Made by a program: the position numbers and the translations under genes. The notes beneath the pieces were generated by a model. That model had not been told where the DNA came from. It saw only the letters and a program-made list of their open reading frames with translations, and ran no database searches. A stretch of DNA of 64,000 bases from Acanthosepion pharaonis (lineage: Eukaryota; Mollusca; Cephalopoda; Sepiida; Sepiidae): NCBI GenBank assembly GCA_903632075.3, contig CAHIKZ030002625.1, positions 1-64,000 on the forward strand, given 5' to 3'. Of this stretch, positions 35,720-47,059 are shown piece by piece; position 1 is the first letter of the stretch; each line of letters opens with the position of its first letter.

Positions 35720-35870
35720 GTTTTTTACCTAAAAAGACTTCTTTGAAAAGGAAAAATTATAAACGGCAGAGCTACTTTATTTTTTGTATGTCTGAGAGCG
35801 TGTGTAAATTTTGACTTTATGAAAATTTACATCCACAAACTTAACAATAGCTTTAAATATAGCCAAATTT
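35720..35870 (-). pseudogene. frameshifted finger remnants upstream of the 7-finger ORF
   Basis: Directly upstream of the start codon, another frame reads FSKKSFLGKKHENK, the helix half of a finger, offset from the ORF by a small indel at the CATG. Further upstream, C.VCGCKFS.SQNLHT (about 35800-35850) shows a second finger with stops. Together they indicate at least two lost N-terminal fingers. Confidence 0.6.
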
Positions 35871-35966
35871 GCCAGGAAACCTGAACTTTAGGAATTACTT
35901 CCATTCAATGAAGAATGAAAATGACTGTCACAAAAATATTAAATATTGTCTCTGATGCTGGAAAAT

Positions 35967-35968
35967 CT
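35967..35968 (-). other. predicted 3' splice site before minus-strand zinc-finger exon
   Basis: The minus strand reads TTTTTGTTTTCTTTACAG and the exon would begin ATTTTCCAGC at 35966. It is a good match to an animal acceptor, but unlike the three + strand loci there is no paralogous copy to confirm it. Confidence 0.45.
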
Positions 35969-35999
35969 GTAAAGAAAACAAAAATGAGAAATGGTTAAG

Positions 36000-36530
36000 A
36001 TTTTATAATTTAGCAATTCAAAACATTTATATTAAATCAGTTTACAGTAGCTTCATGCATATCTGATTTATTTCTAACAATGACCCGTAAGTAATAATAT
36101 ACAATGTATGCCTGGAAAATATTTAATGTTAATGTAAAAAGTAATCTATCTAAAGTATTGGCACCTTATATCTCATCAAAGTACCTCTGTTGAAATTGTG
36201 CACACTTATCCTGATGTTCATTCTACTTTTGAAATAGTATGAAAAATGACTTTTTGGAATTGCTATCAACTGCCTAGTCAAATTCTCCCTGATCTCATCC
36301 CCAGAATAAAATCTTAAGATTTGGAAAAAGCCAAAAGTCACATGAAGCATTATTTGGACTGAAGGGTGATGTGATGCTTTGTCAAAAATGCCTGTATGAA
36401 ATTTTACTGATCTACTTTTCATTTTTAAAATCAGTTCACCCCAAGTAAGATGATAATGCAACAAACTCATGGGGCTACTGGGAGTAAAAGAGAATGAGAA
36501 GAGTTTAGAAGGAACCAGAAATCCAATCCT
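36000..36530. other. non-coding DNA
   Basis: The 148-codon minus-strand frame 36150-36596 runs into the SINE that follows and has no conserved motif, so it is not called. Confidence 0.4.
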
Positions 36531-36537
36531 AAACAGT

Positions 36538-36850
36538 TCGGTTGTGGAGATGGTGTAAGGATAGCTTGGAATGAGAAAACAGAGTGCTGAGTTCAAATTC
36601 TATTTGAGTTCACTACTTATGTGCAAATATCCTTGGTAAAGATATGAATTCATCTCTTCTACCCCCCAAATATGGGTTAAATAGTAGGAATTGTATCTGG
36701 AAAAGTCATTATCTAAAAAAAAAAATAAATAAATAAATAAAATTCTCAAGGCAATATCAAAGAATTATTTTTACAATCTCCGAAAATATGTCTTGGCTTT
36801 AAATAACCTATAAAGGGTTGATAAGTCATAAAAGACAATCAATCTTGCTT
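36538..36850 (+). mobile_element. tRNA-like SINE copy with shared tail
   Basis: GGAGATGGTGTAAGGATAGC (A-box-like) and GAGTTCAAATTCTATTTGAG (B-box-like) are followed by a body matching 31850-31960 and the tail GGCTTTAAATAACCTATAAA, GGGTTGATAAGTCATAAAA. An (ATAA)n-type A-rich stretch (36716-36741) interrupts it. The 5S part seen in the other copies is not present. Confidence 0.55.
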
Positions 36851-37000
36851 GTTCCTGCTGAACTGGGGTATATGAATTTCTTTACTTGATACAGAGATTG
36901 AACTCACAACCACCAGATGACTGCAACACTTTTTAATCAATGTTCATTTCTACTAAGGCACTATCCCAAAGAGCATCATTTGTATTTTGGAGATGTTTTA

Positions 37001-37549
37001 TGAGGTCTGTCTGAAAAGTAATGGGACTGGATGTGCTGCATAAGCTATGGGCATCGTCCACAGTTAGTTCTTGCCACAGGGCCAGATGATCAATCAGCAA
37101 GTCTGCAAAGAGATCCTATGGTATTTGTTTCACTCAGTGTTCAAGAAGAGATGAGTGTTGTGGCAGAAGAAATCATGGCTGCTTCACCATGACAATGCAA
37201 CTGCTAACAATATCCTGAGCATGCATCACTTCCTGGATAAGAACATCACCATACTGGAACAACCCCACTATTCAACTGATCTTGCTTTGTGTGACTTTTT
37301 TCTTTTCTCCAAGCTCAAGGGGACTTGTTTTGAAGGTGTAGATGCCATCAAGTGGGGTTGTAACAACTGAGCAAAGGGGCATCCAAGAAGAATCTTTCCA
37401 GCAGTGCATAGAAGCGTGACAGAGAAGGATGGAAAAGTGCATTAGACTCAAGTGGCGAGGGTTACTTTGAAGGGGAAACTGTGTAGCTTGTTTAGAATTG
37501 AAATAAATTACTTGTGACACCAGTCCTGTTATTTTTCAAACAGATGTCA
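37001..37549 (+). mobile_element. mariner transposon, internally deleted
   Basis: TIRs TGAGGTCTGTCTGAAAAGTA at the left and the complement TGACATCTGTTTGAAAAATA at the right agree at 24 of 30 positions over the first 30 bases, flanked by TA (36999-37000, 37550-37551). The + strand frame at 37155-37370 holds WLLHHDNATANN, then LEQPHYSTDLALCDFFLFSK, the second and third catalytic blocks of mariner transposase (HHDNAPAH and YSPDLAPCDFFLF). The element is only 549 bp, so the N-terminal helix-turn-helix and first aspartate region are deleted; it cannot encode a working transposase. Confidence 0.85.
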
Positions 37550-37559
37550 TAATTCCAAT

Positions 37560-37690
37560 GTTAAGTGGTTTGATATTTGTTTTCACACAAAACAATGTTG
37601 TGTCTATCATAACATCTATAACATCCAATAGTCTGAATATATCAAAGTATAATGATAATACCTCATCTCAAAAATCTAACAAACAAATAT
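37560..37690. repeat. degenerate fold-back repeat fragment
   Basis: AATACCTCATCTCAAAAATC near 37655 matches the right-end motif (ACCTCATCTCAGAAATATA) of the fold-back family at 12205-12230 and 39205-39225, with weak similarity upstream (CAATAGTCTGAATATAT). Confidence 0.4.
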
Positions 37691-37839
37691 CACTGGGAAG
37701 TTAAAAAGAAAATTATGGCCAACAATAATTGAGTAAATTGTGATAAAATAATTTCTGAAAAGACAAGGACACAATAAATACTAAGAATATAAAAAATTAT
37801 CTACAGATGCACAGATGGAATATTCATTAAAGTATTTAT

Positions 37840-38171
37840 TGATTAATTGCTTTGTTTTTTATGTCTTATCAACCTTTTGTAAGTTATTTAAAGCCAGAAA
37901 ATATTTTTTAGATTATAAGAATTTTTTTGGAGATAATGATGATTTACTGATACAAATCTTTCTAATTAACCAATAGGTGGGGGAAGAATAGGAGGATTCA
38001 TACCTTTTCCAAGGGTATTCGTGCATAAGTGAAAATAATGAACCCAAATGGAAATTTCCAAATCTAAGCTGTTATCCTTTACGCTTCCCACACATACAAG
38101 CTTACGGCACCTGGTATTCGCAAACAGTCACCCATCTAGGTACTAACCAGGCTCGATATTGTTAATGTTTG
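37840..38171 (-). mobile_element. composite 5S/tRNA SINE, second copy
   Basis: The + strand segment 38098-38171 is the complement of the 3' two-thirds of 5S rRNA (GGCACCTGGTATTCG, CAGTCACCCATCTAGGTACT, AACCAGGCTCGATATTG). Reading on the minus strand it is followed by a tRNA-like part (38030-38097), a body, and the tail whose complement is TTATCAACCTTTTGTAAGTT (37866-37885). The order matches 31655-32030. Confidence 0.7.
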
Positions 38172-38446
38172 ATTCCCAACATGGGGTGCATGCCCCACAG
38201 GAGAGCAATTTGAGAATGAGTTATTAACAGTGAATTTTCTTTCAAGTTAGTCTGTCTGAGAGCTAATACATACGATGCATATATAGTATGCATACATAAA
38301 AATATTTGTGCAATTATGTATGAACTGTATATAATATATATATATTAACAATTTCTTAGTATTTTCTTCCTCATTACTTCAACTTTATTTTTTTCTTTCA
38401 TGGATATCAAGTTCTTTGGAAGCTTGTTTAGACCAGCAGTTGCCAA

Positions 38447-38473
38447 ACTTTTGAACTTCATGAACCACTAAAT
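38447..38473 (+). repeat. hAT-type terminal repeat trace
   Basis: CAGCAGTTGCCAAACTTTTG resembles the CAG(T/G)GGT..CCAAAC ends of hAT transposons and starts just before the left arm of the large inverted repeat. Confidence 0.4.
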
Positions 38474-38822
38474 CGTTTTTGGCATTATAAATTATTGTAG
38501 ATGTATATCCCATTTTTTAATTATTGGTTCTTGAATTTGTATTAAATTGGAAGCACCTTGATGTTGATTTTCTTTGTTGAAAGCATAATCTCTGGGCGTT
38601 CAATTTAAACGTCATAATAATGCAAATTTTAATGTGTTCAACAAGTAAAGGATAAAGATAATTCTGCTTTTGAATTATTTGGACTGCAAAAGTAAAAGAG
38701 CACTTTGTTCTGAGTGTAGAAAAAGAAAAGAAACCAAAAAAAAAAAAGCACCTGCTTTCATTGCTTCAGAGACCAATTTGTATCAGTGAAGATGTAATTG
38801 TAATTAATAAGTTTGATTTGTA
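38474..38822 (+). repeat. large inverted repeat, left arm
   Basis: Begins ATCGTTTTTGGCATTATAAA and ends near AGTTTGATTTGTA. The complement of 39665-40041 aligns along its whole length with a few substitutions and small indels, so the arms are near 350-375 bp. Marker phrases include TTTCTTTGTTGAAAGCATAA and GACCAATTTGTATCAGTGAA. It carries no coding sequence that I recognise. Confidence 0.8.
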
Positions 38823-39231
38823 CACTATTTACATTATTCAGGCTATTGTTCTAATCTTTCTTGCCATATTTATTACAACATTTCGGCTGTTGTATGCTCC
38901 GGCCTTCTTCAGGTGGTTGGAATGTCGAACTGAACCCCTTATTTTGCTCACTAGAGTAGACTGTTCTAGTTCCACATGCCATGTTTTAATGGATGTCAGT
39001 TGTCAGTTATCTCCTGTTAATTCCCCTCTCCAAGTTCTTCATTGCCTTAACCAAGTATTGAACTCACACCGAGTGACAGGACACAAAGAGTGCAAGTTCA
39101 ATATGCGGTTAAGGCAGTGAAGAACTTGGAGAAATGTTGTAATAAATATGGCAACAAAAATAAGGACAATAGTTTGAATAATGTAAATAATGTACATAAT
39201 ACCTCATCTCAGAAATATAGACAGGTACTGA
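38823..39231. repeat. fold-back repeat (CTGAAGA...GCCGAAA family), best copy
   Basis: The left half ACTATTTACATTATTCAGG, TTGCCATATTTATTACAACA and the right half TGTTGTAATAAATATGGCAA, AATAATGTAAATAATGT are inverted. Inside, CTCCAAGTTCTTCATTGCCT is mirrored by AGGCAGTGAAGAACTTGGAG. The minus strand of the left half contains CCTGAAGAAGGCCGGAGC and CAACAGCCGAAATGTTG. The copy sits between two copies of AGTTTGATTTGTA (38810-38822 and 39231-39243), a probable 13-bp target duplication. Confidence 0.7.
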
Positions 39232-39373
39232 GTTTGATTTGTATTTTTGAGTCGATATTTACTATTATATCAAGTTATTTAAATAGCTGTCACCATGTCA
39301 GGTGTTTAGAGGGGCACAATTTCAATGCTTGCCATTGACACTATGCCTGCCTCAGTGACTAACATCTAGATCA

Positions 39374-39515
39374 GAAGGTTCCCAAATTTTTTGACCATGC
39401 CCTACCTAAGCATCTCTAAAATGCTTCCCACCTGCATCACATAAAATTCTTATTATTCAAAAAGTGAACTATTCAAATGGAGGAAGCCCAAAAAAGGCCA
39501 TTAACTTAGTCTAAA
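39374..39515 (+). mobile_element. hAT-derived fragment, copy 1
   Basis: CAGAAGGTTCCCAAATTTTT, TACCTAAGCATCTCTAAAAT and AGGCCATTAACTTAGTC correspond, in order, to the complement of 46770-46912. The start resembles a hAT TIR. Confidence 0.6.
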
Positions 39516-39518
39516 CCA

Positions 39519-39660
39519 GTGGTCACCAACCGGTGGTCCATGCAAACTTTTTGATGCTCCACAGAAAAATTGGGACATTATTTCAATTTTTATGAAGCTC
39601 CAGATTAAAAAATGATGAGTAATAAAACGTATTATGGTTGGTATATATGTTCAATACATT
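39519..39660 (+). mobile_element. hAT-type end, second fragment
   Basis: CAGTGGTCACCAACCGGTGG is a textbook hAT-like terminal sequence, starting directly after the preceding fragment. The right end of the element is not found before the arm of the large inverted repeat begins. Confidence 0.5.
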
Positions 39661-39664
39661 ATCA

Positions 39665-40041
39665 AATGTTCAATACCAAATCAAACTCATTAATTACAAT
39701 TACATCTTTACATCTTCACTGATACAAATTGGTCTTTGATGCACTGAAAGCAGGTGCCTTTTTTTTTTTGGTTTCTTTTCTTTTCTACACTCAGGAGAAC
39801 AAAGTTAGTGCTCTTTTACTTTTGCAGTCCACATCCTCAAAAGCAGAATTATCTTTATCATTTACTTGTTGCACATTAAAATTTGCATTACTATGACATT
39901 TAAATTGAACTCCTGGAGATTATGCTTTCAACAAAGAAAATCGACATCAAGGTCCTTCCAATTTAATAGAAATTCAAGAAACAATAATCAAAAAACAGGT
40001 TATACATCCACAATGATTTATAATGCCAAAAACGATCTTCT
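39665..40041 (-). repeat. large inverted repeat, right arm
   Basis: Complement of 38474-38822, ending CCAAAAACGATC at about 40041. The roughly 840-base region between the arms holds the fold-back repeat and two hAT-like fragments. Confidence 0.8.
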
Positions 40042-41125
40042 TTTTCCACATATAAACACTGCAAAGTAATCACGTACCATCTCATATTTCGTTCTTGTCG
40101 ATTTTCACTATGCATCCAGGTTCACCCAGTTGTGCAGAGTGATTCTGGAAGTACGCAACTAAGCGGTGGTGCCTTCACCCATGTTTTTTTTTTTTTTACA
40201 TCATAGATATTGACAATCTAAGACGGATCATACGTCTCTGAAGAATATTTTTTTCCCTATTCGAAGATGGTTTGTCTGAATTAAACAGAAACTGTTCACA
40301 CTTTAAAACGCAGTGTTCACTTGGGGCATTGGTGCCTTAAGTACACAACTTGGTTAGTCTGAGTGGTTGAGCGGTTAAAAAACGAAATATTTACGTTGTT
40401 TTTTAACTGATCAATTACAAATGTTACTGCATATAAAACAATACTTTTGAAAAGATTTGATGTTTATGACTAAAAAGTCAAAAACGATGATACACACACA
40501 CACACAAAAAAGAAAAGTCATTTAAACACAGAGTTAAAAAGAATTAGGCTAAAAAGAAAAATAGGTAGAGAGGCAGTTTTTTAATGTTCGTCTTCAAATC
40601 AGTTGTAATTTTCTACTCACCTTCTTATCTTAGATGAGAAAAATCATCATAAAAATGCATTATATCTTGAGTATCAAAAAATGTTCTCATTTTAAGCTAA
40701 TTTATGTATTTTCTGCATTGTCCGTCCAATTAATAACATAATAATGCTGGTAAGAACAGTACAAAAAAATCCGTAAAAACCAGATGTAAGCGTAAAAATA
40801 AAAGAAATTGAAATTGCTAAACGGTGTTGAACGATAATATGTTCCTTGTGTAATAATGTCAGCGCTTTTGTTAAGCGAGCTGAACCTCTCTGATCGATTG
40901 TCATATTTTCCAAGATGTAAGTTGTTTTTATTTTTTTAATTGAAACTAACCATAACATATAAATAAAATAAGAATAAAAAACATACATGATACTTTTGAT
41001 TTTTGAAGAGGACGATACGCAATTCTTTAAGTGAAGAACGGCTGACCAATAAGCAAAAAATACGGGGAGACCACGGTCTTACCCTTACGTTCTTCTTACC
41101 ATATCAAAATAAATAAATAAACGCA
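40042..41125. other. AT-rich non-coding DNA
   Basis: A (CA)n run of about 14 bases lies near 40493-40506. A minus-strand frame of 98 codons (40692-40988) is hydrophobic but shows no family signature and lies in AT-rich DNA; not called. Confidence 0.4.
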
Positions 41126-41129
41126 TTAA

Positions 41130-42070
41130 TAATTTATTAAAATTATGGAGTATTTTCTTTGAAGTTAAATTTTGTTTTTATTTGAAAGATAATAATAATA
41201 ACAAAGCTAATGCGTAAAAAATATTTTTTCGTATTGAAGTAAGCGTGTTTTTTAAACATTTTGTAAAAATAAAATATTGGCACGGTTTTTCTTTTTTGGA
41301 TCATTTTTCTTAGTTGACACAAACAATTTTCCAAAATTATCGAATCGCTATTGATGGAAAATAAAAGAACAAATTAAAAAAAAATCTTTAAAATTCAGTA
41401 TTTGTTCTAGAGATTTATTTCATAGGAAATTGATAAGGAATAAAGAATAACTTCTTCTTTAAACTAAAAAAAGTAATAGCGAAAATAACGTTTAAGCGCG
41501 GTAGCCACTGAACTGTCACCAACGTTTTTTTAGTCAACAACAGCAGTTTTCTACTGATGCCCCCTTCAAAAAAAAAATTAAAATAAAATGCACGTAAAAC
41601 TGAATTAAGTACGGAGGACCAAAACTACTAGCATATAGACAATGGTATTGTTTACGTTTTAATTTTAAAACTGTATAAGTTGAAAAATTTTATAAATATA
41701 TTTTTTATTCTATAGCCTTTTAAACTTGGTAATGAATAAATTTTATGTTTTACTTACAATAACTATAAAACGAGAAATTAATTTTAAAATAGATAAATGA
41801 TAATTTTGACTCTTGTTGATTGCATTTTCTTTAATTCTCCACTCTACTTGATGTAGAATTTTTACGAAGAATATTTTTAATTATTCTGATTTTACATATG
41901 ATTAAGGAAAGTGCTATAAAAAGTGGGGAAATTGATAAAGAAAGACTTATTTATATTACTGTTCATTATTTACTTTCACAGAATTACTGAACTTCTGATA
42001 GGGAAAAAAAGTCAAAGGTGGTCATTCAGAATTATTTCATTTTTGAACATCTGTACAAACCATTATATAA
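41130..42070. repeat. AT-rich dispersed repeat 2, long copy 1
   Basis: Aligns by eye with 47060-47960 in the same order: TTTTATTTGAAAGATAA, then ATT(C)AGTATTTGTTCTAGAG versus ATCCAATATTTATCCTAAAG, GCGCGGTAGCC versus GCACGGTAGCC, TTATTCTATAGCC, and CTTCTGATAGGGAAAAA followed by a TCAGAATT motif. Family unknown, no coding sequence. Confidence 0.5.
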
Positions 42071-42232
42071 CAGTTACAAAAATTTTAATGAAATATTAAA
42101 AAATATATTCTCACTTGAAAATAAACCTTACATTTTTCATTTCTTCAAACATGTTTTTATTCAATAAAAAATCTCTTGTTGCCAACGGCAACTGGACAAA
42201 TTTCAAAATTGCACTGAAAAATTATAAGTAAT

Positions 42233-42284
42233 TAAATGTCAAACATGAAAGAAAATAATAAATGTCAAACATGAAAGAAAATAA
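42233..42284 (+). repeat. perfect tandem duplication, 26-bp unit x2
   Basis: The unit beginning TAAATGTCAAACATGAAAGA is repeated twice without a mismatch. Confidence 0.95.
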
Positions 42285-42299
42285 TAAAATAAAGATTTA

Positions 42300-43425
42300 T
42301 TTTAATTGTGCAAGCACCAACTCAACAAAAATTATTTTCAGTGTGTCCTTGGTTAATACTGAGTAATCTTTTTTACTGAATTAACATTTTCAGGATGTTT
42401 TCTTTATATGACTATATAAAAGATTCCACAAACATCACCAAATTCACAAAAAATATTTAAAAAATAAAGAAAATCTTGAATTGGCAAAAAAAAAGGCATT
42501 ACTAGTACACATTTAGCAATGACAGGGAAAGTTTTAAATTTGACATTTGTAAATAAAAACAAAGTAAAGACAATTTTTTTAAAAAAAAATCAGGTATCAA
42601 TTTTGCACTGGATTTATATTATGAACAGTCCCCCTGTTTCAGAGAATGATAAAATTTTGATTCAGACCAAAGCAATCCTTATACCAGGCCTGGCAATCAT
42701 GCGACTGGGGTCCACAATTGGGGTAGTCGTGTGAAGACCTAAATAACAATTACTGAGAACATTTTTAGCAAGGAACTTATCAGTAATATCTAGTAATTAG
42801 TTAATGAGCAATTGTATATAATATGAAACATTTTCTTATAATTATTGACTTATTTCCATGAATTCAAATGTACAAAAGAAAGAATAAAATTGGCATAAAA
42901 TAACTAAATGCTCAAAATCACTTTATTTGCCTTAAATTAGACATTTTTAGATGATATTGGAAAAATAACAAGTTAATTTGTTTGAGTACAGAAAATATGA
43001 AATTGTATAATACAATCAGAAAGCAATTTCAACATTTTGCAAAATCATATATCAAGAAAGTCTGAAAATACTTTACAAAAATGTGACTTTCAGAAAAACA
43101 ATAATTTTGAAAATATTTACAAAATTTATTGTGTTTTTTATTACATGTACAATTTATTTCTCAGAAGATGAAGAAAATACTTATTTCACTAAGATACAAT
43201 AATAGATATTACCAGTAAACATAATTTTAATAATTAAAATCAATTTACATTAACAAGAACAAAATTAATTAATAGGGTAAGTAATTTTGGGAGTTAACTA
43301 ATTAAACATATGTAAAAAGGTGGGAAAATGAAAATAAAAAATATCTGGTGTCCAGTGGAATTTTAAAATTACCTTATTCTATTTAAAAAATATTCATATT
43401 CTTAAAAATAAAAACTTATATTAAA
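42300..43425. other. AT-rich non-coding DNA
   Basis: Nothing recognised beyond an isolated GC-richer patch at 42680-42735. It may be the flank or end of the P-like element that follows, but no terminal repeat was found. Confidence 0.4.
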
Positions 43426-43429
43426 TATT

Positions 43430-45450
43430 TCCTCTTCTGTGGGGGAATCTTTTCTTGTAACATAGCCTGCTATATACAAAAGTGACATTTTAATATCTTA
43501 TGGATCCTAGTTTCAAGGTCTGGTAAGTTATCAAATGTTTGGCATCCCATTTCATCTATCAAATTGTTCACATTTTGAGCAATTATGGCCTGGATCAAAG
43601 TTGTATTCTTTGACATTAACATTTAAGTAGCTTAGTTATTTCAATATGAAATCTTTCAATAACATTTTGAACTGCTATAAAATATGGACCTCCAGAACTT
43701 TGTCTTAATTTTCCAAATAGTTGGTGTTAAATTCAAACAAAATTAAGCCCACTACTTAGCAAATATATACAAGCATCAATTTAGCCATTGCATGTATGTT
43801 CAATGGCTAAACTAATATCTCTTGTTAATAATTTCATTCTTTTCCCTCCCATTCTTTTTGTCATTTTTCCAGAATTAGAAAGAAATAACAGATGTTCATC
43901 ATCTGAATTTGATATCTCCTTCTTCAGTGGATCATTTTTTTTAGTGTCACCATATATTCCTTTGACACAAACAATTTTCCAAAATTTAAAACTTTTTCAT
44001 TGAAATTAACTGTTTCTGCAGTATCCTCCCCATTTAATAATGGGTGTGTTTTAATGACAGCTACAGTTTGATCACAAAAGACTTTTAAACAATGGGAAAC
44101 ATTTTGTTGCTCAACAGGCTTTGGGTTACTGTTATATAAGTTAGCTTAATGAATTGAGGTTTTTCTTACTCGAAAAGACCTTTTACAATTTCCAATTTTG
44201 CTGTCATCTATTACCTTCAGAAAAAAAACAGTAATTCAGAAGTAGGTTCAATAATACAATTATTCCAAATATTTTTAATAAAGTTATAAATAATCAATAA
44301 GTAAGTACAAGCTATTTTTTGTTATCTGAGGCTTATTAAAAACAATGTCAAATTTTTGGAAAAAAGATTGATGGATCCTATTATTGTTACATTTGCAATT
44401 AACCATTTGATTGCATCAACAATATATCAATTTTTTTCATAGGAAAAGTTGCCTCTAATTTTGTTTTATTCACTATTTAAACATTTTACCATAATACCCA
44501 ATACTGTTTTTTGACTAATCTCTCAAAATGTTCATCCAAACCAAATAAGCTTCCTCCATGATATTGTAGAGCAAACTTGGCATATACTTTATCAACTAAA
44601 AGAATACACTTTTTTCTGATTTTCAAATATTTCACTAAAATATCACCAAGAAAATTAAATTCTGAAACTTCTGATATCAATGCTGGTAATGTTCTCACAC
44701 TGGGTAACTTAATATCACCCTGAAGTTTGTTATATAATGACCAAGATGTAACAAAATATTCAAATATCCTAATAAGAATATTAGAATCTAATGTTTTGTT
44801 CCAAGTATTTGTGGTGATATAACATTAATATTCTTTATTAAAAAAATTTTCTCATCAGTTTTTAAGTTACTAAGATAACGAATTGTTTCACTGATTTTGT
44901 GACCAGTGCTGAAATATTGATATATGACTTTTTGAAAGAGAAAAAATTGTTGTATATATATATATATATATCAGCATGGTAACATTCAAATTTCAGGTTT
45001 TCAAAAATTTTAATTAAAAATATTGGAATACTTCTAGTGAAAAAAAAAATCAACAAATTGGATGAACAGCTAATTGTTTGATTTATAGTATGTAACTACT
45101 GAGACAAAGTCATTATCAATATTCTGATACAAATTTTCAAAAGTGATGATTTTGTCTTTTTCTAGAAACTGTGCCAACTCATCATTTTGCACAGAAGCAG
45201 AAGTTTTATTTGTTGGATCTGGTTGAGGGCTATGTAATAAACTTATGGCAAATGATTAAAATATTGATGGATTTCTGGGTCGCACTTGTAATAACTACTG
45301 TTTCATAATCAGATGGAAAATCCTTTTCACAAGCAGCAGTGATGTTGTCTCAAGGCATTGCCTTTTTAACCATCTTTCTTGCTCATTCTCATCTTGGGGA
45401 AAACAAAATACACAAAACTTATTTTGTTAACCATAGTTACCATCACAACA
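43430..45450 (-). pseudogene. THAP/P-element-type transposase relic
   Basis: Reading down the minus strand, separate decayed segments appear in the order expected for a P-element-like (THAP9-type) transposase. Near 45400-45270 there is a THAP-domain-like part: SFVYFVFP, then across frameshifts a W-L-K-A/G-x-P region and AACEKDFPSDYE. At 45230-45080, NKTSASVQNDELAQFLEKDK is open for about 50 codons. At 44698-44486, LISEVSEFNFLGDILVKYLK leads to CILLVDKVYAKFALQYHGGS, matching the RNase H-fold block (L.VDE.Y.K..L.Y.GG) with the acidic residue after D replaced by K. At 43710-43430, GGPYFIAVQNVIERF and LLYIAGYVTRKD match the C-terminal conserved blocks. Many stops and frameshifts make it non-functional. 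TIRs were not found. Confidence 0.65.
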
Positions 45451-46300
45451 CTTTTTGAGCATTTTAAGAAAGATTTTGGAGTAGTGAAATTAAAAAAATT
45501 TTAACTCAATTATTATTTTGTAAAAATTACATGGTGCTTCTAAAAAGTGTATGAACCTTATATTCTAAGGTCTGGAGTGATTTGGATTCAGAATTAAGAA
45601 TTTAAAAGTTTGTATGAATATGGGAATTTTTCATTTGTTATTTTCCATTGTCTTTTATGTGGTTCCAAAGGATTTCCAAATTGTTTCACTGGCCAAGGTC
45701 TGTTTTTGGGTTGAAGTTATCGTAGTGTCTCACTACTCCATTCATATTTTGTGACCTTACCTTTCCTCTGTAGCGTCACCAACTTTTTTTCTATGCAACA
45801 TAATGAGTTTATTTAGATTTAATGATCAACATTTTTCCTTAGATGTTTGATTATTGAAGCACAATCTAAATTCTCCTTTTGAACATAACAGTGTTAGTAA
45901 ATCCTAGCAACAATATTTAATTATTAGCTATAAAGAAATTATGAAACTTCATGTCTGTTGCAGCAACCCTCTTACAATAAGTACTGTGACTTTTCACTGG
46001 CCAGGAGAGAAGTTACTTGAACATGGGCTCTGTCTTAAGTTACAGCCCACTATTTTTTTGTCGGCTAACTGGATGCTAGTTGGGAACTTTTGTGTGAAGC
46101 TGAGTGTCATATCCTGATACTAAGGTTTTTGGAACATTTTGACTGTGTCTACCCAGACATTTTATTTTTAAAGAGATTTTTAAGAGATTTTTTAATAAAG
46201 AGAATTGCATCATGATGTTGGATGGTTAATAAAAATATTTGTGTATGTTTGTGCCATATGCAGTATGCAACAATGAACTACAAAAGAAGTCAAAATTGAT
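45451..46300. other. non-coding DNA, nothing recognised
   Basis: No supported gene or repeat boundary, though it may be flank of the P-like or hAT relics. Confidence 0.4.
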
Positions 46301-46619
46301 TACTGGGATTTAAGTATTGCATTAATATTTAAGCTTATCTTTTAAAAGTTCAATGATAATTCTTCTATCGCCACTTAATTTAAAGACAATTTGATTTGTA
46401 TAGGTCGTTACTTTCCCTACAAACATTTTCATTTCATGGGTGAGCTTTGCTGAATCTCTCAATTAATTTTGATTATTCCCAAATTTATTTCCATGTTATA
46501 AAAATTGTTATTGTACAAAAAAATTCATTGCAAAAAAATCACCGAAAACAATCACATTAATGAAAACTTGGGAATACAAAATTTTCTGTAACACGAACTA
46601 TTGAAAGTTAGAGAGTTGC

Positions 46620-46912
46620 GTCCCTTTAATTGAAAAAGTGTAACACAGTAACACAGTGACACACTGACATTTGCATTTATTATATAAATTAGTAACACAA
46701 TATTTTTGTTGTAAAATTCTAAAATTAAATGATAATACTATTGCATTGCAAGTCTCAAGTTCTTAAGGAAAGTTAAGTTAATGGCTTTTTAGTCTTCCTC
46801 GACGTGAATGGGAGCTCATTTTTTAAATAATAAGAATTATATGTTACATGGGGGCATCAGAACTTTAGAGATGCTTAAGTGGGGCATACCCAAAAAGAGG
46901 GTGAGAACCACT
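46620..46912 (-). mobile_element. hAT-derived fragment, copy 2
   Basis: The minus strand starts CAGTGGTTCTCACCCTCTTT, a hAT-like TIR, continues TTAAGCATCTCTAAAGTT and AGCCATTAACTTAAC, and matches 39374-39515. The element probably continues leftwards beyond 46620 but its other end was not found. Confidence 0.6.
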
Positions 46913-47059
46913 GCTCTATTTTGATGTTGTTAAAACCGGCCAAATCAAAATGGCAGTGTTTGATTAAATAGCTACATTTCCGGATTTTCAACCAATGGGA
47001 GTAAAAACAAGGGTATCCGCCACCAAAGAAGACGATTTTTTTTATCCTGTTAGTAGCAG

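Noticed and set aside
36150..36596. 148-codon minus-strand frame
   Set aside because: It overlaps the tRNA-like SINE and lacks motifs or support from a second copy.
38761..39120. 119-codon frame with hydrophobic segment
   Set aside because: It runs through the inverted-repeat arm and the fold-back repeat; other copies of the repeat do not keep it open.
40692..40988. 98-codon hydrophobic minus-strand frame as a membrane protein
   Set aside because: AT-rich DNA easily yields such frames; no signal, family motif or splice evidence supports it.
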